From contig JAFTFY010000002.1 in assembly GCA_017458185.1 (NCBI GenBank), positions 1 to 64,000 on the forward strand: 64,000 bases of DNA, read 5' to 3'. How positions within the stretch are numbered: the stretch's first letter is position 1; each line of letters starts with the position of its first letter. Source of the DNA: Neisseriaceae bacterium. GTDB taxonomy: Bacteria; Pseudomonadota; Gammaproteobacteria; Burkholderiales; Neisseriaceae. The notes beneath the pieces are model-generated. The model was given only the letters and a program-made list of their open reading frames with translations, did no database searches and was not told the origin of the DNA. Below are positions 27,793 through 37,619 of the stretch, in pieces. The translations under genes were made by a program, and so were the position numbers.

Positions 27793-28692
27793 TTATAAAT
27801 TAGCAATTTTTTGCTTAACAAGTTCTAAATTTTCACAACTACCATTACTACCGTTATGACAGGCTTTTTCATAATATTCTTGGGCTTTGGCTAAATTTTT
27901 TTCTACGCCCTGCCCTTGCTCATACATATCACCTACATTGTGTTGTGCTTGTTTATGACCTTGTTTTGCGGCTTTTTCATACCATTGAAAAGCAAGCGTG
28001 TAATTTTTTTCTACACCTAAACCATAGTCATATATCAAACCAATATCGTATTGAGCGTATTTATTCTGTTGTTCTGCGGCTTTTTGATACCAGTCCATTG
28101 CCTGTTTGTAATCTTGCTGAACGCCTTTTCCGCTACGATACAAATACCCCAAACTTGCTTGTGCGTTTGCGTCTCCTTGTTCTGCTGCTTTTTTATACCA
28201 TATCATTGCCTGTTCATAATTTTGCTCTACACCCAAACCATTTTCATACATGTTTCCTAATTCTGATTGTGCTCTTGCATATCCTTGTTCAGCAGATTGT
28301 TGATACAATTCAACCGCTTTAACATAGTCTTGTTTTACTCCCCAACCTTCTTTGTAATGCACACCTAATCCAGCCCAAGCCCGCACATTTCCTTGTTCAG
28401 CGGCTTTTTGTAACCAATACAATCCTTGTTTGTAATCTGTTTCACCAAACAAACCAGTATCGTACGCAAACCCCAATCGTTCCTGTGCTTGTGCATTTCC
28501 ATAATTTGCTTGTATTTCAAGAAGTTTTTTTAATTTATCGTATTCTTTTGCGTGATAGGCTTTATTTGCTAAATTAGAACAACGCGTTTGTCCAAATTCA
28601 TGCCTACACGCCCATTCGTTGATTTTTTGTTCCGAACAAGCGGTTATGCTTAATGTGGCAATCAGTAATACTGTTAAGGTTAATTTTTTCAT
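27793..28692 (-). CDS. Sel1-repeat lipoprotein
   Basis: 299 residues. The leader MKKLTLTVLLIATLSITAC ends in a lipobox, so the protein is probably lipidated. From about residue 60 six Sel1-like repeats follow, each near 36 residues and ending in the pattern A-Q/G-LG-Y-G-GV-DY-A--WY-KAAEQG; an example is AMIWYKKAAEQGDANAQASL. Such repeats form alpha-solenoids used for protein contacts. The last segment has two cysteines (KACHNGSNGSCENLE) as in HcpA-type proteins. The partner is unknown. Confidence 0.88.
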   Translation of the reverse strand: MKKLTLTVLLIATLSITACSEQKINEWACRHEFGQTRCSNLANKAYHAKEYDKLKKLLEIQANYGNAQAQERLGFAYDTGLFGETDYKQGLYWLQKAAEQGNVRAWAGLGVHYKEGWGVKQDYVKAVELYQQSAEQGYARAQSELGNMYENGLGVEQNYEQAMIWYKKAAEQGDANAQASLGYLYRSGKGVQQDYKQAMDWYQKAAEQQNKYAQYDIGLIYDYGLGVEKNYTLAFQWYEKAAKQGHKQAQHNVGDMYEQGQGVEKNLAKAQEYYEKACHNGSNGSCENLELVKQKIANL

Positions 28693-28961
28693 ACTTAATT
28701 TTCTTTGTTAAAAAGGGTTAAACTTCTTTCAGGCTGCCTGAAACATTTTTCTGTAACAAAAATAACAAGCTGCCGTAGGGTGGGTCTTCGACCCACCGTA
28801 ACGCCATAAGGCGTTGTTTTAATCAAACGCTTTCAGTCTGCCTGAAATATTTACAATCAAAACCTTGCGGTTTTGCGGTGGGTTGAAAACCCACCCTACG
28901 GCGGTGTTGCATTTCAGGCAGCCTGAAAAAAGGTGGGTTAAAAACCCACCCTACAAGTGAT
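28693..28961. repeat. Spacer with GTAGGGTGGGT palindromes and DUS
   Basis: Two DUS (28728, 28912), GTAGGGTGGGTCTTCGACCC (about 28775) paired with GGTTGAAAACCCACCCTAC (about 28882), a third unit GGTGGGTTAAAAACCCACCC (28932) next to the purA stop. The loops differ while the GTAGGGTGGGT / ACCCACCCTAC arms are kept. Confidence 0.7.
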
Positions 28962-30263
<1,302 letters not shown>

Positions 30264-31424
30264 CTATATTTCAATAAGTTGCCATTGATTATTAACAAAC
30301 GAAAGCGTGCGATTGCAATTTAATTTTGCCGCACCTTCGTTTAAGTAATCAATGATGACCATTTCACCTTGTTCTCGCAACTGATTAACCATTTCGGCAA
30401 TTTGGGGCAAATCTTCTGCCCTAACGCAAATTCCTGATTTTTCAATATGTTGCGGTAACAATTCTAAAAAGTTTTTCAAATCCAAACTAAACCCGACCGC
30501 TGGGCGTTCGCGTCCAAAATAACGCCCCAAGCCGTCATAGCGACCGCCGCGTGCAATCGCTTCCGATTCATCATCACGATAAGCGGCAAACAATAAACCG
30601 CTGTGGTAGTTGTCTGCACGCAATTCGGATAAATCTAAATGTATGCGATATTTTCCTGCAAACTGTTGATATACCGTGTCTAAATCGTTTAAGGCTGCCT
30701 GAATATCTTTTTGTTGCGGCAGCACTTTTGCCGCTTGTTGCAACACGGTTGGCACTTCGCCATACAACACAGGCAAAGCCGCAAAAGCCGCTGTTAAGTT
30801 TTCAGGCAGCCTTTTTTGTATGCAAAATTGCTCTACGGATTCTTGTTCTTTACTGCTAATCATCTGCCGCAGGGCATTTTTATCGTCTGAATGTAAATGT
30901 GCTAACGCACTTAAAATATTGAATATTTTAATATGAGCCAAAGACAACAGCGGATTTTCCACACCCAAAATCGCCAAACTTTTTAGCATTAAAGAGATGA
31001 TTTCGCTATCCGCATCAATGCCGTCAAAACCATACATTTCTGCCCCAATTTGCAAAGGCTCTCGCGTGCTATACAGCGTATCGGGAAAGGCATGCAGAAC
31101 TGTGCCCGCATAACACAGGCGGTTAATGCCGTCATTGGCAGACAATAAATGTGCGTCAATGCGAGAAATTTGCGGCGTAATATCCGCCCGCAAACCCAAC
31201 TGCCGCCCCGAAAAACGGTCGGCAATGCGAATGGTTTTCAACGACAAATCAGGGTCAATATTCGTTAATAATGATTGTGTATATTCCATCAATGGCGGTA
31301 TCACCAACTGATAGCCATACGAATGAAAAAGCGACAGCATTTTTGCTTTCACTTTTTCAATACGAACCGCCGCAGACGGTAAAATATCTGCAATATAATC
31401 AGGAAGTAACCAAGAGTGTGTCAT
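30264..31424 (-). CDS. hisZ: ATP phosphoribosyltransferase regulatory subunit
   Basis: Histidyl-tRNA synthetase-like protein that activates short-form HisG in histidine synthesis. 386 residues with the class II synthetase core, MLSLFHSYGYQLVIPPLMEY, LGLRADITPQISRID and a C-terminal GGRYDGLGRYFGRERPAVGF, without the anticodon-binding domain that a real HisS would have. Its presence predicts a short HisG elsewhere. It leads the hisZ-purA unit. Confidence 0.92.
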   Translation of the reverse strand: MTHSWLLPDYIADILPSAAVRIEKVKAKMLSLFHSYGYQLVIPPLMEYTQSLLTNIDPDLSLKTIRIADRFSGRQLGLRADITPQISRIDAHLLSANDGINRLCYAGTVLHAFPDTLYSTREPLQIGAEMYGFDGIDADSEIISLMLKSLAILGVENPLLSLAHIKIFNILSALAHLHSDDKNALRQMISSKEQESVEQFCIQKRLPENLTAAFAALPVLYGEVPTVLQQAAKVLPQQKDIQAALNDLDTVYQQFAGKYRIHLDLSELRADNYHSGLLFAAYRDDESEAIARGGRYDGLGRYFGRERPAVGFSLDLKNFLELLPQHIEKSGICVRAEDLPQIAEMVNQLREQGEMVIIDYLNEGAAKLNCNRTLSFVNNQWQLIEI

Positions 31425-31814
31425 TCTTCAAAAATCAAGCCTAACAGGCTTTTGCCATAGCAAAAAACAAAGGGTAGATTATACAATGGGCAATGAGTAA
31501 TTAGCAATGAGCAATGAGCAATGAGTAATGAGTAATGAGTAATTAGCAATGAGCAGTTATTTAGTTTTGCCTTACGGTAAAACGGATATATTTGAATAAC
31601 GCTTCGATTTATTCTTTCAGGCTGCCTGAAAAATAATCGCAGCGTTATCAAAAAAATAAATTGTTTTGCCTGATAAGGCAAAACGAAACAACTGCTCACT
31701 GCTCACTGTTTTCAGGCTGCCTGAAAAGCAAAATCGAAGCATTATCTAATAAAAAATTCGTCCTGCCGTAAGGCAGGACATAATCATTGCTCATTGCTCA
31801 TTGCTCATTACTCA
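31425..31814. repeat. Composite heptad repeat, left and right arms with two DUS
   Basis: Runs of TGAGTAATTAGCAATGAGCA heptads from about 31486, hairpin TTTTGCCTTACGGTAAAA, box AACGCTTCGAT, DUS (31617), AATCGCAGCGTTATC, hairpin TTTTGCCTGATAAGGCAAAA, reverse heptads, DUS (31710), AATCGAAGCATTATCT, hairpin GTCCTGCCGTAAGGCAGGAC and reverse heptads up to the tldD stop. No gene. Confidence 0.8.
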
Positions 31815-33254
31815 TTACAACACCCCGCCCACAGTTAAGCCTGCGTCTATTCGCACGCAGGGCATGCCTACGCCAACTGGCACGCTTTGTCCGTCTTTGC
31901 CGCACACGCCCACGCCTGTGTCCAACTCGCTGTTGTTGCCTATCATGGAAATGTGTTTCAAGGTTTCCGCTCCGTTGCCTGTGAGCATCGCACCTTTCAC
32001 TGGATATTGCAATTTGCCGTTTTCAATCAGCCATGCGGTTGAAGTGCCGAACACAAATTGCCCGTTGGTAATATCCACTTGTCCGCCGCCAAAGTTTTCT
32101 GCGTAAATGCCGTATTTGACGGACGCAATAATTTCATCAGGTGAATATTCGCCGTTTGCCATAAAAGTGTTGGTCATTCTCGGCATAGGCGGTGCGGCGT
32201 AACTTTCACGCCGTCCATTGCCTGTGAGCGGCATATTCATCAACCGTGCATTCATTTCGTCCTGCATATACGCTTGCAAAACGCCGTCTTCAATGAGCAC
32301 GGTTTTTTGTGTGGTATTGCCCTCGTCATCAATATTCAGCGAGCCTCGCCGTTGTGGCAAATTGCCTTGATCAATCACGGTTACACCTTTTGCGGCAACT
32401 TGTTGTCCGATTTTGCCTGTAAAAACGCTGGTGCCTTTGCGGTTAAAATCGCCCTCTAAACCGTGTCCGACTGCTTCGTGCAGCAACACACCAGGCCAGC
32501 CTGAACCCAAAACCACAGGCATATCACCCGCAGGGGCGGGGCGTGCCGATAAATTGATAATCGCTTGATTCACCGCCGTTTTGATATATTGATTGATGAC
32601 ATCGTCCGAAAAATAATCGACATTCACCCGACCGCCGCCGCCTGCCGCACCGTGTTCGCGTCTGCCATTTTCTTCGACAATCACGCTTAACGACAGCCGC
32701 AACATCGGACGAATATCGCCGTGCGTTCTGCCGTCCAAGCGTTTGAGCCACACATATTCCATTGCCGACACAATAGACGCATTCACTTCTTTCACACGGT
32801 TGTCCATCGCACGCGTAAGCGTGTCGATTTTTTGCAATAAAGCCACTTTATCCGCCGCATTCATCGCGGTTACAGGATTATCCGCCGTATAAATAGAACT
32901 ATTCAGGCTGCCTGAAACCTTGCCCTGCGTGCGTTGCGACTGCCCATGCGTTACCGAAACCACAGCGGCAGTGGCGTTTTCTAATGCACGATCTTCGGGA
33001 TTATCCGCATAAGCAAACGCCGTTTGACTGCCCGTAACCGCACGCACGCCAAAGCCACGCCGAGCGGAAAACGACCCCGATTTAACAATGCTCTCTTCCA
33101 AATGCCACTGCTCATAAAAACCGCTCTGCACATAAATATCGGCATAATCGGCATGAGTTGCGGCAATTTTATCCATAGCCACGCTCACCGCCTTTTGCGT
33201 AAATTGCGGCGTGTCAAAAATAATATTTTCAGCGTTTTGAGTTAAGGTATTCAT
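31815..33254 (-). CDS. tldD: Metalloprotease TldD
   Basis: Cytosolic zinc protease acting with PmbA/TldE on unfolded peptides. 479 residues. The TldD zinc motif HEAVGHGLEGDF (HExxxH) is intact, preceded by VVLGSGWPGVLL; the C-terminal GVCGKDGQSVPVGVGMPCVR contains the third-ligand cysteine expected in TldD. GFYEQWHLEESIVKSGSFSA is typical of the N-terminus. A DUS is translated inside the gene as VSGSLNSS (about 32905). pmbA is not in this window. Confidence 0.95.
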   Translation of the reverse strand: MNTLTQNAENIIFDTPQFTQKAVSVAMDKIAATHADYADIYVQSGFYEQWHLEESIVKSGSFSARRGFGVRAVTGSQTAFAYADNPEDRALENATAAVVSVTHGQSQRTQGKVSGSLNSSIYTADNPVTAMNAADKVALLQKIDTLTRAMDNRVKEVNASIVSAMEYVWLKRLDGRTHGDIRPMLRLSLSVIVEENGRREHGAAGGGGRVNVDYFSDDVINQYIKTAVNQAIINLSARPAPAGDMPVVLGSGWPGVLLHEAVGHGLEGDFNRKGTSVFTGKIGQQVAAKGVTVIDQGNLPQRRGSLNIDDEGNTTQKTVLIEDGVLQAYMQDEMNARLMNMPLTGNGRRESYAAPPMPRMTNTFMANGEYSPDEIIASVKYGIYAENFGGGQVDITNGQFVFGTSTAWLIENGKLQYPVKGAMLTGNGAETLKHISMIGNNSELDTGVGVCGKDGQSVPVGVGMPCVRIDAGLTVGGVL

Positions 33255-33588
33255 TTTTAATCCTATTTATCTATTTTCAGGCAGCCTGAATTTTAAACCG
33301 AGTGTCATTGCGAGATTTTTTCGTAAGAAAAAATCGTGGCAATCCAGTTTTGCCGAAAGGCAAAACACAACGCCGCAGGCGTTGTAACGCACTTTTTCTT
33401 AAACAAGTTAGGTAACCTGAATGGCTTTTTGCAAGACTACCAAAACGCCTATCGGCGTTTATTAAAACCTGTGGTTTTAATTAGATTACCACGATTTGAA
33501 CTTCGTGGATTGCCACGCCGAAACTTTGTTTCGGCTCGCAATGACACACAGAATTATTTTCAGGCTGCCTGAAAGTTAAAATTTTCCA
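33255..33588. repeat. Spacer with a 246-bp CATTGCGAG inverted element
   Basis: DUS at 33277 and 33561 flank an element with perfect ends GTGTCATTGCGAG (33302) and CTCGCAATGACAC (33547). Inside are hairpins AGATTTTTTCGTAAGAAAAA, TTTTGCCGAAAGGCAAAA, AACGCCGCAGGCGTT and CCGAAACTTTGTTTCGG. No gene seen. Confidence 0.75.
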
Positions 33589-35466
33589 TTATCCATTCAT
33601 TCCCCAAGCCAAAATAATCGTAAGCAACCAGTCTTGTTCGTGGCAAGATATGTTGCCGTCAGCGTTGGCAATATTTTTCAGTGCCGCCAAAATACGCTGT
33701 TTATCTTCAATAGACAAACGGTTAAGTGTTTGTAATAATTGAGATAAATATTCTAATGGAATATTATCACGATAACCTGCTGGCGTTATATTACATAAAT
33801 GACAAGCATTATTATAGGCTATGGACGCGTGCCTACCATGATTAAAATGTGTTGCTGTTAATGAAAATAACACATTGATTTCATTTATATATTTATCTTT
33901 ACGCACAGGCGGCAATGGCATAGAAAACATATTCAGGCTGCCTGAAACTGCTGCCGAAACACAACATTCAAACAAAGTAACTTGCTCATCGGCTTGAATA
34001 ATATTTTGCAATAACTGTTTGTATTGTTTCATTTTTTCTTCATTCGTGAGATTTAGACGCACATTCGATAAAGCAATCACCAAAATCGCAAAACGGCGTT
34101 CATCAGGCAAATCGTGTTCTAATAAGTGTTTGATATTATTATATAATTTTATATCAAACATTTGGGCTATGTCCAAACAAGCACGCTGATTTTGGCTGTG
34201 GCGTGCCAACATTGCTACAATCACCGCCGCCGCTTGTTCAGGCTGCCTTGCCGCAAGCAGCCAATAAGTTTCGTCCTTAATTTCCGTACGAATAACGGCG
34301 TTGTTTGAAAGATTAGCCATAAACCCCAAAGTCGCACCCAAAGACGAATACGCTGTTGCATTATTTGGGTTTTTATCGTTTTTCGGCATATCGTCTTGGG
34401 TTTCAGGCAATTCACCACGCCAGTTTGGCAGAATTTTTTGAATACGGCGTTCGCATTCAGGGTGCGTTCGCAAAATGGCAAATTCATATTTTGGATTACT
34501 GCCAAACACAAACAACAAATGTTCCAAATTCAATAAAAAAGAATCGGCACACAAAAGATAGGAATATTCAGTTTGCAAACTTTTTTGCAATACAGATGCT
34601 AAACCATTTGGATTACGATTTAATTGTACCGCTGTTGCGTCTATTTGAAAAACATTTTCACGGCAAATAATGGATTTAATTATTTTGGCGACAAAATGAC
34701 CTGAATAAGAAACTAACCACAAAGGAAACCAAAATGGAGAAAGAAAAATAGCGAGGAAAATAAGTCCAAAGGCTTCCCCTCCTTCGTCATCATTGATAAG
34801 ATAAGGATTTCGTAAATCATCATCACCGCCCCAAGCGTCATATATTGTTTTAAATATTTTACCCATAGTTAAATAAATAAACTCTAAACCAAATAAAACC
34901 CCATAAATTAAAGTATTCAGCCGTGTATAACCGTTAATAATTTGAGCCATTTCATACGCCGCAACGCCTTGTAATTCATCACGATTTAATTGCTCCAAAC
35001 AACCTTTCGTAACACAAATCGACATATCCACAGATTTTAATCCTATGGAAAAAGCATTAACAGACGGTTCCTTTTCTAATATATAAATTCGTGGTACAGG
35101 AATATTTGCAGAAATCGCCATTTCTTCAATAACATTTTGCAGTTGCTTTGCTCGAAAACTGTCTATTTTACTTAATAAAATTCCCCCTAATGCAGAAATA
35201 GAATAATAACCTTTCGACAATTGTTTTAATTTATAAATAGACGCAAAAAATATCGGCAATAAAAATAAAATAGCGATTGTCGTAAAAAGAAATGGGGGGA
35301 TTTTATCAAAATAAGGATTGCCCAATCTCAAAAGAAAAGCAACACTCCAAGAAACGGCTTGCGTAATCAATATCGCCAATAATACCGAGAACAATAAAAA
35401 CAAAACAACCATAATGCCCGCCTGTCGGCGTGCATGCTTTTGTTGCTGATAAAAATTAATTACCAT
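33589..35466 (-). CDS. M48-family membrane protein lacking all zinc ligands (predicted pseudoprotease)
   Basis: 625 residues of the long HtpX-like M48 type: MVINFYQQQKHARRQAG then membrane segments at about 19-40 and 57-78, the domain start EEMAISANIPVPRIYILEKE, and PSVNAFSIGL. Where relatives read HEFSHILNGDMRLN this protein reads YEMAQIINGYTRLN (171-184), and where they have REFLADASAV it has NVFQIDATAV (271-280). Both His and the third ligand Glu are gone, so no zinc and no proteolysis are expected, although the fold and following FTRNP-like RNPNGLASVLQKS are kept. A C-terminal region (ANADGNISCHEQDWLLTI) resembles TerB-like helices. lemA, a frequent partner, is not adjacent. Confidence 0.85.
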   Translation of the reverse strand: MVINFYQQQKHARRQAGIMVVLFLLFSVLLAILITQAVSWSVAFLLRLGNPYFDKIPPFLFTTIAILFLLPIFFASIYKLKQLSKGYYSISALGGILLSKIDSFRAKQLQNVIEEMAISANIPVPRIYILEKEPSVNAFSIGLKSVDMSICVTKGCLEQLNRDELQGVAAYEMAQIINGYTRLNTLIYGVLFGLEFIYLTMGKIFKTIYDAWGGDDDLRNPYLINDDEGGEAFGLIFLAIFLSPFWFPLWLVSYSGHFVAKIIKSIICRENVFQIDATAVQLNRNPNGLASVLQKSLQTEYSYLLCADSFLLNLEHLLFVFGSNPKYEFAILRTHPECERRIQKILPNWRGELPETQDDMPKNDKNPNNATAYSSLGATLGFMANLSNNAVIRTEIKDETYWLLAARQPEQAAAVIVAMLARHSQNQRACLDIAQMFDIKLYNNIKHLLEHDLPDERRFAILVIALSNVRLNLTNEEKMKQYKQLLQNIIQADEQVTLFECCVSAAVSGSLNMFSMPLPPVRKDKYINEINVLFSLTATHFNHGRHASIAYNNACHLCNITPAGYRDNIPLEYLSQLLQTLNRLSIEDKQRILAALKNIANADGNISCHEQDWLLTIILAWGMNG

Positions 35467-35582
35467 TGTTTTTCCTTTAATATCAAAATATTTCAGGCTG
35501 CCTAAACAAGAATTTTTGTAATCCTTTTACAGTAACTTTTACAATAACCTTTTTAATTTTCAGGCAGCCTGAAAAGTGTTTA

Positions 35583-36542
35583 TTATTCAATCACTTCCCA
35601 ATATCCATTTTTATCCGCACCCACACGGCGGATTTGTCCGTTTTTCTTTAATTGTGCTATTTTACGGCTAACCGTTCGGCGAGATAGATTTAATTTTTGG
35701 GCAAGTTCATCGTATGAAATATCCGCTTTTTCCCTAATCAGCGTCAAAATTGCATTTACAGTGTCATTTACAGTGTCATTTACAGTGCCAGTATGTCGTT
35801 GTACACTGTTCAAAATCATTTCAAGCATAAAATCAATAAAAATGCCTGAATTATTTTCTTTTGTGCTTTGCGAAATGGCTTGGTAATAGTTCGCCTGATT
35901 TTGCCAAATCATATTTTCCACAGGCAAATACGCAAATGCTGCGTGCCAGTCGGCAAGCAGTCGCGTTTGCCAAAAACGCCCCATTCTGCCGTTGCCGTCA
36001 TCAAAAGGGTGAATAAATTCAAATTCATAATGAAAAACGCTGGATTTAATCAAAATATGGTCATCTGATGATTTTAACCATTCAAATAAATCTGCCATTA
36101 AATAAGGCACATTATCGGCAGGCGGAGCAATATGCACCACGCCCTGTTTGCCAAACACACCCACGCCGCCCTTGCGAAAATGCCCCGCATTATCTACCAA
36201 ACCCAAAGCCATTATGCTGTGCGTATAAAGCAAATCGTCCAAAGAATAAGGGTTTAAGTTCAGCAGTGCATCATACGCACGAATGGCATTACGCACTTCC
36301 TGAATTTCTTTCACAGGAGCAACAATGTGTTTGCCGTCAATTAAAGCAGTAACCTGTTCTTCTGTAAGCGAATTTCCTTCAATCGCCAAAGAGCCGTGAA
36401 TGGTCTTCATACGATTAACCTGACGCAGGCGAATTTTTTCCGCATTTTCCATATCCATAGATAAGCGTTCCATTTGTGCAGAAATCTCTGCCACCAAATG
36501 AATGGCTTTGCTGGACACAATAAAAGGCGGCATGTAACTCAT
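35583..36542 (-). CDS. Fic-domain adenylyltransferase with C-terminal winged helix
   Basis: 319 residues. The Fic core motif HPFDDGNGRMGR is complete at 178-189, so AMP transfer to a protein hydroxyl is likely. The inhibitory motif S-xxx-EG, read as SLAIEGN (51-57), lies N-terminal, which makes this a class II, self-inhibited Fic protein. A C-terminal winged helix (ADISYDELAQKLNLSRRTVS then RKIAQLKKNGQI) suggests DNA binding. Between them the linker reads TVNDTVNDTVNA, encoded by three exact or near-exact 12-base repeats. Target protein and regulation are unknown. No separate antitoxin is needed in this class. Confidence 0.9.
   Translation of the reverse strand: MSYMPPFIVSSKAIHLVAEISAQMERLSMDMENAEKIRLRQVNRMKTIHGSLAIEGNSLTEEQVTALIDGKHIVAPVKEIQEVRNAIRAYDALLNLNPYSLDDLLYTHSIMALGLVDNAGHFRKGGVGVFGKQGVVHIAPPADNVPYLMADLFEWLKSSDDHILIKSSVFHYEFEFIHPFDDGNGRMGRFWQTRLLADWHAAFAYLPVENMIWQNQANYYQAISQSTKENNSGIFIDFMLEMILNSVQRHTGTVNDTVNDTVNAILTLIREKADISYDELAQKLNLSRRTVSRKIAQLKKNGQIRRVGADKNGYWEVIE
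35753..35788 (-). repeat. 12-base in-frame tandem repeat in the Fic gene
   Basis: Three units of CATTTACAGTGT on the plus strand (the last differs by one base), coding Thr-Val-Asn-Asp repeated in the linker before the winged helix. Unit changes keep the frame, so slippage would alter only linker length. Confidence 0.85.
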
Positions 36543-36590
36543 TGTTTTTCCTTAATATTAAAATCTTTCAGGCTACCTGAAATAAATATT

Positions 36591-37262
36591 TCAAGCAAAC
36601 ATAATCATTTGATAAAAGTTTTTATCCAGAAAAAATGCCGTTAAAAATAAAAATAAACCCATATGAAAAGCCAATAACCAAGTTATCGGAAAAGCATAAA
36701 TGCCACTACCACGCAATCGTTCTAATAAATATTGATAGTTAAATTCTTGCTCATAATCATAAGGCATAATTTGTTTTTTATCTAAATAATTGCGTTTATT
36801 ATATTCATAGTTAAAATAGTTAATATAAAGTTGATATAAACGATTAGCCGTTGTTGTTTGCTCTTCGTTTAATTTATCCCAAATTTTAGTTGAATTTCTG
36901 TTAAAAATTAATTCCGAAATAGTAACAAATAATATAAAAATACCTAAAAAACCAATAATCATTAAATTAAAACTATTATTTATATTGATATTCAATAAAT
37001 TAAATAAAGAACCTAAAATGGATATTATACCATTTAATAAAGCAAATTGAACAACAATAGGCATATATTTACGGATACGATGAATAATATTTTGTTCCAC
37101 ATTTTGATATTCTTCAAACAAATGTTCATCAAATAATGCCGATTGAATTTGAATAAATTGCCATTGCCGATTATTTTGGGCTAAATTTTTTAATGAACGA
37201 ATGCCAATAATCATTAAAACTACACCCAATAATAATAATAAAATATAAACGATTGTTTGCAT
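36591..37262 (-). CDS. AT-rich membrane protein of unknown function
   Basis: 223 residues with four hydrophobic segments: VYILLLLLGVVLMIIGI near the N-terminus, FALLNGIISILGSLFNLLNI and FNLMIIGFLGIFILFVTIS in the middle, and AFPITWLLAFHMGLFLFLTA close to the C-terminus, with a charged, Tyr/Asn-rich loop between. I do not recognise it. High AT content and lack of DUS set it apart from holA next to it and fit the class of orphan membrane genes at 2.5-3.7 and 25.4 kb. Confidence 0.6.
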   Translation of the reverse strand: MQTIVYILLLLLGVVLMIIGIRSLKNLAQNNRQWQFIQIQSALFDEHLFEEYQNVEQNIIHRIRKYMPIVVQFALLNGIISILGSLFNLLNININNSFNLMIIGFLGIFILFVTISELIFNRNSTKIWDKLNEEQTTTANRLYQLYINYFNYEYNKRNYLDKKQIMPYDYEQEFNYQYLLERLRGSGIYAFPITWLLAFHMGLFLFLTAFFLDKNFYQMIMFA

Positions 37263-37619
37263 TATTTTTACCCCACCCTATTTATTTTTCAGGCAGCCTG
37301 AAAACAAAATTTTTTATTATCTCTCACAGAGACACGGAGAATACAGAAAATAAGGTTTTATTTCGTCGTAAGTGAAATCTTTTACGAACGAAGTTCGTAA
37401 AAGAAGATGACGAAGTCATCAAACCAAAATTTCGGCGAAGCCAAAATAAGGTTAAGTGCTTATATTATTAACATTTTTCTTACATTCTCCGTGTTCTCTG
37501 TGTCTTTGTGAGAAATTAAAAAGACAAAATCTATTAAACAGGGTCGAATTCGACCCCTTTTACTGCATTTTTAATTGTACCGAATTTGGTACAATTAAAT
37601 AAACCCTTTTATACTGTTT
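37263..37619. repeat. Spacer of hairpins and TCTCACAGAGACACGGAGAA inverted ends
   Basis: An element starts TCTCACAGAGACACGGAGAA (about 37321) and ends CTCCGTGTTCTCTGTG, TCTTTGTGAGA (about 37513), enclosing hairpins CTTTTACGAACGAAG, TTCGTAAAAG and GATGACGAAGTCATC. To its right are two perfect palindromes: GGGTCGAATTCGACCC (about 37541) and TTAATTGTACC / GGTACAATTAA around GAATTT (about 37569-37596). No gene. The function of the last two is unclear; they could end holA transcription. Confidence 0.65.

Noticed and set aside
31486..31560. Direct short repeats that look like a CRISPR array
   Set aside because: The units are 7 bases, directly adjacent without spacers, and no cas genes are present.
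37541..37596. Two perfect palindromes treated as a holA operator
   Set aside because: They lie downstream of holA on its strand; a terminator or repeat role fits better and no regulator is adjacent.
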